A program made the position numbers and the translations under genes. The notes beneath the pieces were generated by a model that saw only the letters and a list, made by a program, of their open reading frames with translations, was not told the DNA's origin and searched no databases. Positions 1-9,991 of a DNA stretch of 64,000 nt are shown piece by piece; within the stretch, counting starts at the first letter, position 1, and each line of letters opens with the position of its first letter. The DNA is from Chinchilla lanigera (taxonomy: Eukaryota > Chordata > Mammalia > Rodentia > Chinchillidae). The stretch spans positions 2,262,657 to 2,326,656 of the forward strand of contig NW_004955423.1 in NCBI RefSeq assembly GCF_000276665.1, read 5' to 3'.

Positions 1-235
1 TCCACAATTTAGCAATTACAAATTGCACTGCTATAAACATGGGTGCACATATGTTGCTGTGATATGATGCTTTCAGATCTTCTGGGAAAATACCCACCAG
101 GGGGATAGCTGGGTTGAATGGGACCTCTAGGCCTAGTTTTCTGAGGAATCTCCAAACTGATTTCCACAGTGGTTTCACCAGTCTGCATTCCCACCATGTG
201 TTTGGTTTTTGGAATGCCATTATTTTCAAAACTGT
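1..235 (-). mobile_element. LINE-1 fragment
   Basis: The reverse strand carries the L1 segment with an ...AGCTATCCCCCTGGTGGG...-type stretch, resembling the end-of-ORF2 region. It is truncated by the window edge and fully degenerate; the short open frame here is not a gene. Confidence 0.6.
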
Positions 236-244
236 CTGAAGTTT

Positions 245-381
245 ACAAAGTTATTTTTTTATTTTTTTGTCTTTTTGAGACAGTGTCTCACTATGCAGTT
301 CAGGCTGGCCTTGGTCTTAACCCAGGCTAGTCTCGACCTCACAAATGATCCTCCTGCCTCAGCCTCTGCTACAAAGTTATT
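245..381 (-). mobile_element. B1 SINE with target-site duplication
   Basis: An inverted B1: a T-rich tail, then the reverse of the 'GAGACAGTGTCTC...CTGCCTCAGCCTCT' core. It is flanked by an 11-bp direct repeat ACAAAGTTATT at 245-255 and 371-381. The 5' end of the element is truncated. Confidence 0.75.
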
Positions 382-404
382 AAGCATTGGTGCTCAGGTG
401 AAAT

Positions 405-465
405 TTTTAAAAGAAAGAAAAAAGACAAAAAAAAAAAAGAAAGAAAGAAAGAAAAAGGAAAATTA
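405..465 (+). repeat. A-rich / (GAAA)n low-complexity tract
   Basis: AAAGAAAGAAAG-type units with an A12 run. It does not belong to an intact SINE tail. Confidence 0.8.
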
Positions 466-1065
466 TTCCTTGCCTAGAGCCTACTCTTTGGGATACAAAA
501 CTATTTATGTATCTTCCTTTGCAAAACATATGTTCCTGGAAGAAAGAAAAAAGTGCTCCAGGGAAAATCATACACCATATATTTGTAATGTGGGTTATTT
601 TTTCCCACGAAGTAACTATTTTGTAAGTTTGGCATTTTGTATAACTAACATCAAAATTAGGTTCACACTTTTGCTGCCTCTGTTGGACAATGTATTAGAA
701 GGCAGGACTGGATAAATCAAGAATAAAGACCCTGCTGCAGCCATACCTTCTGGGTGTGGGGACTCAGGGAAGTGACTCAGCATTGGTGTGGGCAAGGGAG
801 GTTTGGTGTTGCCACAGGACCTTGCTTAGAGGGCCTTCACATCTAAGAGCTGGCTAATAGCAGAGGAGTACGGAAGGTATCCCCAAGTAAAGTACAAAGT
901 AGATTCACTCTCCACCTAAGATATGATAAGGAGACTTGGGTTTGCTGAGAGTAGTAGGTCCTCCAGTCCTGGGGTTGAAACTGGCAAGTGCAAAGTACAG
1001 TCTATTCTGAGAAGGGTACTGAAGTCCTAGGCAACTCACCGGACTGGGGAGGGAGAATAAAACTT
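466..1065. other. intergenic, nothing recognised
   Basis: No exon, RNA gene or repeat family was recognised here. The long plus-strand open frame that crosses 209-715 runs through B1 and A-rich sequence and is not coding. Confidence 0.5.
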
Positions 1066-1260
1066 AATTTTATTGAGAACTTTGTACTAGGCACTATACC
1101 AACTAGTTTACATACATGATTTCATTAATCTTCATAAATGCAAGATATATTTTTAATTTTAAAGGTGAGAAACTGGAGCTTGGAAAGATGAATTTATTTG
1201 GCTAGGATAATATAGCTTGTGAGAAAAAAAGCTAGAATTCAAACCTAAGTTTATCATATG
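1066..1260 (+). mobile_element. MIR SINE
   Basis: Shows the MIR core layout: 'TTATTGAGAACTTTGTACTA', then 'AGGCACTATACC', 'ATTAATCTTCATAAATGC', and 'GGTGAGAAACTGGAGCTTGG'. Old and diverged. Confidence 0.75.
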
Positions 1261-1444
1261 TCTAGGACATGTCCCTACTTCTGTAGCTCCTCCTCCACAT
1301 ATGGAACCATTTATAAGATCTGGGACACACAGTTTAAGTCACATGAGTAGCAAAATGACTTAACAGAAAGCCACAGACTATGGATATAATGTTGATTGTG
1401 TTTCCTTCTTTCAATTTATTCTTCATTTAGTCAATAAATATTTG

Positions 1445-1645
1445 ATTGTGTAGCAGAAAGAGCCCAGTCTCTGAAGCCAAACAGCCTAGCTTCACCACTT
1501 TGCTATGTGACTACAGGCAAATGACAATTTCTCAGTTTTCTTAACATAAGGATAATTTATGACAGCTCATAAGGTGAATATATAAGCTTTTAGAACACTG
1601 TCTGAAACATAATAATCACACAATATGTTTACTTGCAATTACTAT
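1445..1645 (+). mobile_element. MIR SINE
   Basis: Follows the MIR pattern: 'CTCTGAAGCCAAACAGCCTA', then 'TTTGCTATGTGACTACAGGC', 'TTCTCAGTTTTCTTA' and 'GAACACTGTCTGAAACATAA'. Diverged. Confidence 0.75.
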
Positions 1646-1754
1646 TATTTAAGTGGGCTCTCAATGTTACCTAGCAATTGTACTTTATCTGCCTAGTGAG
1701 TTTTTTCACCCTCCTAGGCAACTGTTTCATACTTTTGCTATGATCTGAATTTTT

Positions 1755-1843
1755 TTTTGGTTTTTCTCCGGTACGGGGAACCGAACTCACGACTTTGCGC
1801 TTGCCAGGCAGGCGCTTTGCCGCTGAGCTAAATTCCCAGCCCC
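1755..1843 (-). mobile_element. ID-type SINE, near-consensus (minus)
   Basis: The reverse strand reads GGGGCTGGGAATTTAGCTCA then the tRNA-Ala-like body, with A-box and B-box (GTTCGGTTCC) intact. A 14-bp duplication TGATCTGAATTTTT flanks it at 1741-1754 and 1844-1857. Being nearly identical to other copies in the window, it is probably a recent insertion. Confidence 0.9.
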
Positions 1844-1913
1844 TGATCTGAATTTTTGTGTGCTTCCCAAATTTATATGTTGAAATTCAGTGTAATAGAA
1901 TAAAAAGGTAGAA

Positions 1914-2034
1914 GGGGCTGGGGATTTAGCTCAGCGGCAAAAGCGCCTGCCTGGCAAGCGCAAGGTCGTGAGTTCGGTTCCCGGTACCGGAGAAAAACCA
2001 AAAAAACAAAAACAAAAACAAAAACAAAAACAAA
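1914..2034 (+). mobile_element. ID-type SINE, near-consensus (plus)
   Basis: GGGGCTGGGGATTTAGCTCA and the tRNA-like body end in CCCGGTACCGGAG, followed by an (AAAAAC)n tail. A 14-bp duplication AATAAAAAGGTAGA lies at 1899-1912 and 2035-2048. It lies head-to-head with the preceding ID copy. Confidence 0.92.
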
Positions 2035-2329
2035 AATAAAAAGGTAGAGCCTTTGGAAGGTGATTAGTTTAGAAGGACTCCAGGGTCAAGAATGGGATTA
2101 TTGCTTTTATAAAAGAGGCCTCAAATAGATTGTTTGCCCCTTCCACCATGTGAGGATACAGCTGAAAGGTGTTACTTTATGAAGACTAGGCCCTTACTAG
2201 ATACTGAATGTGCTGGTGCCTTGATTTTGGACTTCTCTGCCTCCAAATCTGTGAAGAGTAAACTTCCACTGTTGATAAATTACATAGTAGTCTAAAGTGT
2301 TTGTTATGATAGTCCTAATGGACAAAATA

Positions 2330-2690
2330 CCTTCTCAATTCACATCCCCAGCACTTTGTCATCCTCACCTTCAGCAGGAGTGAATTAGCCTAAATACGAG
2401 TTAATTTTATTAGTATTTAAATATTAAACACTATTTAAATGCAATATATCAATATATCAAAGCCTCCAGAAGTGAACTTCCATGGATGTCCACTAGCATA
2501 TCCATCCACCTAATATCTGTAGTCACAAATTCTGATTTCCCTCCATTATAGTAGATTAATTGCACATGATCCTTTGGAAGGCCAGGCCCCCAAGTGGACA
2601 TTAGATCTTAGGCCTTCTTATCAAAGAAAATGACCCTTGTCTCTCTTAAGTCATCAATTTTTTACTCTCTCTTGGGTTATTTGTCCAATC
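2330..2690. other. intergenic, nothing recognised
   Basis: AT-rich sequence with no recognisable exon or repeat family. Confidence 0.4.
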
Positions 2691-4265
2691 TTAAAATCTC
2701 TTGATCCTACCTTCCACTTCAGTTTATTGTCCCATTGACCCTGCTCTCCTTTGCAGCAAAATTCAGAGGACTGTTTATAATTTGTTTCTAATGCTTCTTC
2801 ACCCATTTGTCCTTAAACTTACTTTATTCAGGCTTTTTCATTTCTACGCCATAGGAATTGCTCTTGTCAAGGACATTGCTAAATCCAGCAAACAGCTATC
2901 AATATTAATTTTACCTAGCAATCAGCAACATTTGTTATAGTTAACCATTTCTCCTCCAGAAACACTTTCCGCTCTTGGCTCCATAACATACCCTCATGGT
3001 TTCCCTCCACACTCACTGGCCATATTTCAGCCTTATTTACTGGTATTTTCTTCGAACCAACCTCTTCATCTTGAAGTGTACTTGGGCCTCTTTCTTTCTT
3101 TGGCTATATTTACTGCTTTGGTGATTTCATCAGCTCCTAGCTCTAGATATCATCCTTATGCTGACAAATCTCAAATTTCTATCTCTAGCCTGGTCTTTCC
3201 TTTGACCCCCAAACTGGTATAACTAACTGCCTATTTAGTATTCCACTAGTGGATGTCTCAAGTTTCCCATATCCAAAACTGAACTTCTGATTTCCTCCAC
3301 CAAACTTGTTCCATCTACAGTCTTTCCTATCTCAGTTAATAATTCACCTTTTTTTCTGCTAAGTTTAAATACCTTGATTCTCTTACCTTTCCCATCTTAT
3401 CTATTAGAAAATATTGTTGCCTATACTTTCAAAATATTTCAGAGTCCAGCCAGGTGTGGTGGCACATGCCTGTAATCCCAGCATTTAGGAGGCTAAGACA
3501 GGAGAATCCCTGCAAGTTCAATGCCACTCTGGCCTACAAAGTGAGTTCAAGGCCAGCCTGAACTGCATAGCAAAAGCCTGTCTCAGAAAGAGAAACCCTC
3601 CCTGATCTGAGCTATTATCAGCTTTCACTTGGATTATTGCAATAGCCTCTTACGAGTTTCCCTGTTTATGCCTTGACCCCTGAAGTCCTTTATAAACATA
3701 AGAACAAGGTTAATCTGGTTAAAATACAAGTCAGATCATGACTTTCCAGTTGTGTAAAACCCTCTAATGGCTCTCAGCGCTCTCACAATTAAAGCTACAG
3801 GTTGTATAAAGGCATACAAAGCCCTATGTGACCCAGTTCCCTTTTTGATCTCTTCTACTATCTCTTTCTTCCTCTGTTCTGGCCCCACTGACACTGACCT
3901 GCTTCTCATACCTGCCAGCATGCTTCTGCTTGAGGGCTTTTGCACCAGCTTTTCTGTCTGAAGTGCCTCCTCCAAGCTTCATAGCTCCTTATCTCTCCTC
4001 TTTCAAATCTTAGCTCAATTATCACCTTTCCAATAAAGCCTACCCTGCCTTCTTTACCTAAAAGTGGAACCATTCTGGATTCTCCTTGACCAGTTTTTTT
4101 TTCACAGCAATTGTCACCTACTATTTATCATTTATGCTCTTTTGCTTCTCACTAGAAGGTAAAGTCCACAAGAACAAGGATGTTTTATTTTTTGGTTTGT
4201 TGATGAGTCAGTCTCCAGCATGTAGAATGGTGTCTGATATCTATTAAAAACTAATAAATATACAC
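2690..4265 (+). mobile_element. LINE-2 3' half, interrupted by B1
   Basis: Degenerate L2 with recognisable stretches: 'ATTGCTCTTGTCAAGGACAT', 'CATATCCAAAACTGAACTTC', 'CAAGTCAGATCATGACTTTC', 'CTCTAATGGCTCTCAGCGCT', 'GAGGGCTTTTGCACCAGC' and a closing AATAAATA. A B1 occupies about 3445-3597. The open frames at 2701-2940 and 3767-3961 are L2 remnants, not genes. L2 is long extinct in placental mammals. Confidence 0.8.
3445..3597 (+). mobile_element. B1 SINE inside L2
   Basis: AGCCAGGTGTGGTGGCACAT to a CCTGTCTCAGAAAG tail, with the internal 'GAGTTCAAGGCCAGCCTGAA' duplication typical of rodent B1. Confidence 0.9.
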
Positions 4266-4372
4266 AAATGTTGAAGTGTCATTCACACCTGTATATAAAA
4301 TGCTTTCTGGTTTATGTCTTAGTGATAATATATCAGACTTTATTGAATATTGGTAGCTGGGAGATTCATAAT

Positions 4373-4527
4373 ACCAGCTGGGTGTGGTGGTGTATGCGTA
4401 TAATCCCAGCACTCAGGAGGCTGAGGCAGGAGGATGGCCATGAGTTCAAAGCCAGGGTTACAAAATGAGTTTAATGCTTGGCTGAACTATATAATAAGAC
4501 CTTGCCTCAAAAAAAAAAAAAAAAAAG
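4373..4527 (+). mobile_element. B1 SINE
   Basis: AGCTGGGTGTGGTGGTGTAT, then 'CAGGAGGCTGAGGCAGGAGG', with an A17 tail. Moderately diverged. Confidence 0.9.
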
Positions 4528-5420
4528 ATTGATAATACTAATAGAGGTTTCTATTTTTATTAAAATCCTTATCCTTACTTTTCTTTCAAGTTTTAGTCTT
4601 TTGGGTATAAGCTAATTAGTCTGTCTGAGCAATATTTGCTAGAAATAAATGTTACAGCTAACTCCACTAACAAATTTTCATTCGGGAGGCCTATGTATCA
4701 CTGTGATTCATTTGTTACTAGAAAAAACAAGGCAGTTTGAGTTGTGCTTTTATAGGTGCCTACATGATTCAGTTTCAGACATATTAAAATTGAATATATT
4801 TGCCAAATGTATTTGGCAACGGTATAATGCCCAACTCCTTAATTCACTACTGCCTAGAATTCTTAGGCAGAAATATGTTCAATTTACATTCTTCTTAGAG
4901 TCAGAACATTACAAATTCAGCAGCTGTGAGAAAGTTATAATGAAAAATTAATTCCATAAATTATTGATTCTTGGATTGAAATATATACTTCAACCTGAAA
5001 GCATAGAATCAATAAAAATATATATATTTCATAAACCTGGCAATGCCATATTTCCACATTAGCTGCAGAATGACAAGCTGTTATGCTACTCTGCAAAGAG
5101 CAGCTAACTGTTTTCTGAATGCCTCTGCTTCAAAAGCAGCAGCAAATTCTTTTACATTCTTATTGCTTTGATAAATCTATGATAATGTACATATTTCAAT
5201 ATTTTCCCTCTTTAGTCAGTTGCAAACATTGAACAAACATCTTCCTTTAGAGCTCCAGTGCATGTTTTGTTTTCTGTCTCATTCTTGGTGTTTTGACCTC
5301 GACATTGTAAACTGTCAAAAGGAAACACACATAAGCTCTCAAAGACTAAGGAGACTGTGGAGGAAATCTGGTGAAAGGAAAATGGCTGTTTTCAAATTTA
5401 ACCTTTTATCAATTTTCTTG
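4528..5420. other. intergenic, nothing recognised
   Basis: Open frames of 60-110 codons occur on both strands without conserved-looking content or splice context. No repeat family recognised. Confidence 0.4.
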
Positions 5421-5740
5421 GAAAGGTTTATTTTGGCTCATGGATTCAGAGGTTTCTGTCCCTGGTTGTTTGGCCTCTGTGGCTTTGGGCCTGTGGCAGT
5501 ACAATACATCACGGTGGAAATGAAGGGCCGTGTAGGCCTATTTGTCTGATGGCATCAAGGAAGCAAAGAGAGAAACAAGAAGGGGGTCAGAGGCCCAACA
5601 TCCCCTCCAAGGGCAAGCCCCAGTGGCCTAACTTACTTCTATTAGGCTCCATTTCTTAAAAGTTTTACTATTTCCCAATAATGCTGCAGGCTAGGAACCA
5701 CCCCTTCAGCACACTGGCACTGAGAAGACAGTCATGATTT
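5420..5740 (-). mobile_element. MaLR/ERVL-type LTR
   Basis: Reverse orientation of the LTR that contains 'AAATAAACCTTTCC': here GGAAAGGTTTATTTTGGCTC, 'ATGGATTCAGAGGTTTCTG', 'AGCAAAGAGAGAAACAAG' and 'CTTCTATTAGGCTCC'. Same group as the LTRs at 15180, 22568, 46404 and 52049. Confidence 0.7.
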
Positions 5741-6119
5741 ACACTATAGCAGTATGTAGATTCTTATTTGTAAAAGTTTGTATTTAAGCAATTTACTATT
5801 CTGAAAATAACAGGTTTAATTCAATTGAACTTTAGGTTATTTTCAAAATAGCTTTTCTACTTCCATTTAGGTATGATTATTTATGAATAAATATGACTTA
5901 CACAATCAAAGGAAAATACATTTAATTCTCCACTCAGGTACTAAGAAGTATTATTTGTACTTTCCCACCTCAGAGGTCCTAGTTTACTTTCTTTGACTTA
6001 AATCTGTCCTGGTTCCTAGCTGACTTGTGATAATCTATTGTGCTTCAGCAACTGCTGGCACAATATAATTACTGAACATGAATTCAGGTAAATTCCTGAA
6101 ATTTTAAACATTTTGACAT

Positions 6120-6500
6120 CCTCCAAATTTTGTTTTTTATTTTAAAGAGAAAAAACAACAATAACAAGATAAAAACAATGAAGACAAAAACAAAACAACA
6201 CAAAAACAATAAAAACAATACAGGATTTGAATACAAGATGATAGGAATTGAAAATAGTTGTTATATTACATATTGTTATCTTCAACAAAGTTGCTCAGAA
6301 TGGAAGATTGGTCAAACAATTAAAGACAATAAAAAGTAATAAAAAAATTAGAAACAATGCATATTTTCACTAAACAAGATGGTAGGAATTCAACAATGGT
6401 TGTTATATTGCATATTGTTGTCTTCAAATATACTCCTAGTTTTGGGAAGGGAATCTACCCATAGACTTCAGCCATGCTCTAAAAACAACTGAGACATAAA
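6120..6500 (-). mobile_element. LINE-1 3' UTR-like segment
   Basis: The reverse strand shares 'GAAGATAACAATATG...AAT' style sequence with the L1 tail near 13425. It is A/C-rich at its left edge and contains two diverged copies of a ~52-bp unit. Confidence 0.5.
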
Positions 6501-8600
6501 TTCAACATATCAAAAAATGACTACGTCTGAGAATAAAAATTCTTAAATTTCAAGCATATAGAGTTACATAAAGAAACTATCCAACCTTCAGTTCAAAACT
6601 AGTCAAGTTTTATCATACGAATCAGATTACTGGCTGAAAAAAGGATAAAGGTAAGCGCTACCTACCTCTGTGCACACTGCCCCATGTCAAGGGCCTGTAC
6701 TAGCTAGAAGCTTTGCAGTTATTATTTTATGTGCTAGGCCCTACTTTCTGAGGCAGCCAGAGATGTGTTAGTCACTCTTCCTCTGGTCTTTCCTCTACTT
6801 CTGTCATCCTTCTCCTATTTTTCTACATCCATACAGAAAAGGGCTCCAAGAAAATAGGTGGGCTGGAAGTAGACAGCATATGGAGATTGCATATGGAGAA
6901 ATGCATATGGAGAAATTGCATATGGAGAAATGTAGTATCCCAGTACCTAGCACTGAGGGTGGGGTAGACAGAAGATGAACCCAAGAGCAGGGCAAGCTGG
7001 GAATTGCAGCTTTTCATGTGCTTCATCAAGTCAGAATAATAGAGGATCAGAAAATGGTGCAGGAAAATCCAGCAGAGCAAAACTGCAGTAAGTGTCCGGT
7101 ACACGTAGACATTAAAATGAGACCAGGAGAAACGTATACACCCTATATGTTGATACTCACTAAGTCCACGGCCTCTTTTTAATGGCAAGGTGGATAAAAG
7201 AACAAAAAAAGTTAACACTGAGGCTATGATAAATATCTCACAACAAGGGAAAGGAAATGGCACTATAAAGACTCGAAGAAAAGACATAAAAATTATCTAC
7301 CGTGATACCCCAAATAAAACTTCTAGAACACACTTACAACTATAGCAGAGTACAAAAAGCTGTGCATGATCTAGAAACTGTGAAGTGTAAGAAGAAAGAA
7401 AGGCTATACTGGAAAGTCAATAATATTATAACTAAAATAAAGATGGACTGGAATGATACAACCACAGAATTAAAATCCATACTGGCAATAAAGACAGATG
7501 TGACTCTTGGAGAATACTGACTGAGTCATGAAACATTCTAGAATAAGAGAAAAAGTCAGAGGTAGTGAAAGAGAAAAGATACTGTTACTCTTAAATTAGT
7601 GACTAAAACAAAGGGAAGAAAATCAAAATATGATGGGAGGAACACTTTCCTGATGAGCAAAAATCCTTATTGATGCAGATAGAAAGGAAGAGCTATGTTT
7701 CTGGCAAAATGACAGACATGGCTAGGCAGAATTCAATTATAAAGCTACAGTACATACCTTGCAAACATACAAGAAGGAAATAAAAGATGTTAACTATGAA
7801 GAACAAAAATATCATGTTAGCCTCAAACTTTTTTTGCCTGAGATTTCTTTGCTGCTAAGCCAAATGATAGGAAGTAATGTTTTTGAAGTTATTTTTCTGC
7901 CAGCTGAGCAATAGGAGGAACTGGTAGTAAGTGTGAAGTTAAATGAAGACATAAACCTAAGGAATTCTAACTATGGCCACAACGCTAAATAAAAACGTAC
8001 TTGCACCTCTCCAAATCTATTCGTCCTCTCATGTCCCTGATCTAAACCTGATGTGCTTTTCAGCCTAAGCAGCCCTCTTCAAGGCTCCTACCACTCTTGT
8101 AATAATAAGCCCTACTTGATGCTTCAGCTGGTATTTTGTCTCTCCATACCATCAGCTGGTTCAAGCTTTCCAGGTGGGTATTAAAGGCTAGCTTTGCCAC
8201 GCTATAATTATACATGGCAGGTTCTATACTGGCCCAATGGGGTCATGGAAGCTCTGGATCTTCCAGGAACTGCCATGAAAAGCCTGTCACACTCAGCAAA
8301 AGAGTTAACTCCTATGGGGAAACCTTTGAGCAATGAGAGAAAAGAGATAGGGAGGACTGAGAAAGTAAATTATTCACCTTTTCTCCCCCTATTGGACGTT
8401 CAGTTTTCCTTTAGCCTCTCCAGAAAGGCAGCGTAACTAAGCAACCAGCTTTGAGAGCAGCTTGTATTCACTTTTGTCCTTTGTGTTTTATCTTACTTTT
8501 CTCTCAGTGTTATGTTCTGATACTGAACCCTCTGAAACAGCATTAATTCCACAGATAGGCCCTAGGCTCTGTTTTCTTGGGAAGTAGGCTGAAACAAAGA
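6500..8600. other. intergenic, no family recognised apart from a short tandem repeat
   Basis: No gene recognised. The open frames 6823-7287 (minus) and 7302-7520 (plus) have no recognisable domains. A small tandem repeat is listed separately. Confidence 0.35.
6876..6932 (+). repeat. four-copy tandem repeat, 13-15 bp unit
   Basis: Unit GCATATGGAGAAATT with lengths 13, 14, 15 and 15 bp (6876-6888, 6889-6902, 6903-6917, 6918-6932). The variation is confined to the unit's 3' end. Confidence 0.9.
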
Positions 8601-9307
8601 CAGTTTCATTCATACGCAAAACTCAGACAAATTAAAATGGAAACACACCTCCAAACTTATGACATAAAGCAAAAGCAGTTTTAAGGGGTACAGGTATAGG
8701 AAGAAAACATTTTATAAAAAGAAAGTAGAAAACTCTTAAGCAATCTAACATTATACTTAAAGGAACAAAAAAGGACAAACTAACCCTAAAGTTAGTAGAG
8801 GGAAGGAAATAAGAGCAGAAATAAACAAGTAGAGATTTAAAAATACAAAAGATCAACAAAACAAAAAGCTGGGTTTTTAAATAAGGTTTTCAAAATTCAA
8901 CAAAACTTTACCTAGACTAGGTGAAAAGAGAAAGCACACAAAGCAGAGATGAAAAGAAAACGTTACAACTTGTACCATAGAAATACAAAGGATCACAAGA
9001 GACTATTATGAACAATTACACAGCAACAGATTGGAAAACATACATGAAATGGATAAATTTTTAGAAATATACAATCAACCAAGGAAGAATTACGAAGAAA
9101 CAGAAAATCTAAACAGACTAATAACACGATTATATCAGCAGTAAAAAGCCTCCCATCAAAGAAAAACCCAGGACTCAATAAATTCAACCAAACTTTCAAA
9201 GAGCTAATTCCAATTCTTCTCAAACTGTTCCAAAAAATTGAAGAAGAGCAAATTCTCCCAAGCTCAGTCACGAAGGCCAGGACTGTCCAGATACCAAAAG
9301 ACAAGGA
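8600..9307 (+). mobile_element. LINE-1 ORF2 fragment
   Basis: Contains L1 ORF2 phrases such as 'ACTATTATGAACAATTACAC', 'GAAATGGATAAATTTTTAGA', 'CCAGGACTCAATAAATTCA' and 'ATTCTTCTCAAACTGTTCCA'. Broken frames. It lies upstream of the RT core and stops abruptly at a change to GC-richer sequence. Confidence 0.75.
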
Positions 9308-9990
9308 AGTAACAACAAAAAAGAAAAAGTACGCCAGTCTGGCCCAGGGGGGACCTCAGCAACTTAGCAAGACCCCGGTGGGGGTGCACATGATGGGCAG
9401 GCAGGACCAGTGTACTGGAAAAGTCTGAAGCAGCCGTGAGAATACAAACCAGCAGTTGGTAAGTTAGGTGAACTGGTGTGGTGCTTTGGTATACAGACAT
9501 AAGGAACAGAAGTGGGTGGGTGGGGCTGTCATTTTTTTTATCAGAAGGCTCAGGGAGAAGACCACTCCCAGCCCTGACATCCATAGGCCAAGACCAGCCC
9601 CATACTCAGCACAAACCCTACTGCAAACTTGACTGGAGTATACAACACATTTCTGGGATTCAACTTGGACCTACGACAGAACTGTAGATGTCAGAGGAAT
9701 TTTATTACTTTTAATTTTCTGTTTGTTTGATTGGTTTTCCTTTTTCTATCTGGTTGGGTTGGGGTTTTTTTGTTTTTTTTTTTTGGTCTTGTTCTGGTTT
9801 TTTGTAGGCTATTGTTTTTTGTTTTTTTTCCTCTCATTTTTCTTTTCTCTTTCTTTCATGAATTAGATTTTCTTACCTTTCTTTTTTATTTCTTCTATTC
9901 ATCTTCTTTCTCTCTTTCCTCAAAGATCTTGCTTGATTTTATGATACTTCCATTTGAGTAAACATTGTCTCTTCTCTTTCTGATTCACTT
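9308..9990 (+). mobile_element. LINE-1 5' UTR-like block with pyrimidine-rich tail
   Basis: 9308-9690 is GC-richer, and 'GGCCAAGACCAGCCCCATAC' plus 'CAGCACAAACCCTACTGCAA' match a stretch at 57235-57280 ahead of the L1 ORF1-like block. 9690-9960 is a T/TTTC-rich tract. The open frame at 9731-9961 is only this tract. Confidence 0.55.
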
Positions 9991-9991
9991 C

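Larger units (their letters stand above)
1733..2325 (+). mobile_element. MaLR LTR (MST/MLT1-like), split by two ID insertions
   Basis: Pieces 1733-1754, 1844-1912 and 2035-2325 join into one LTR: TGCTATGATCTGAATTTTTG, 'TTATATGTTGAAATTC', 'CCTTTGGAAGGTGATTAG', 'CCTTCCACCATGTGAGGA', 'CTTGATTTTGGACTTCTC' and a final 'AGTCCTAATGGAC'. Both interruptions are ID SINEs with their own duplications. Subfamily not determined. Confidence 0.75.

Noticed and set aside
1755..2010. Cloverleaf-like tRNA-Ala genes (also at 24096, 34100 and 47736)
   Set aside because: They are ID SINEs: multiple near-identical copies with A-rich tails and target-site duplications. A tRNA scanner might score them, but nothing supports functional tRNA genes.
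2701..3961. Open frames suggesting small proteins
   Set aside because: They fall in a degenerate L2 LINE on which conserved L2 wording can be followed across frame breaks.
9731..9961. Hydrophobic 76-codon frame that looks like a membrane protein
   Set aside because: Phe/Leu-rich translation of a T-rich low-complexity tract.
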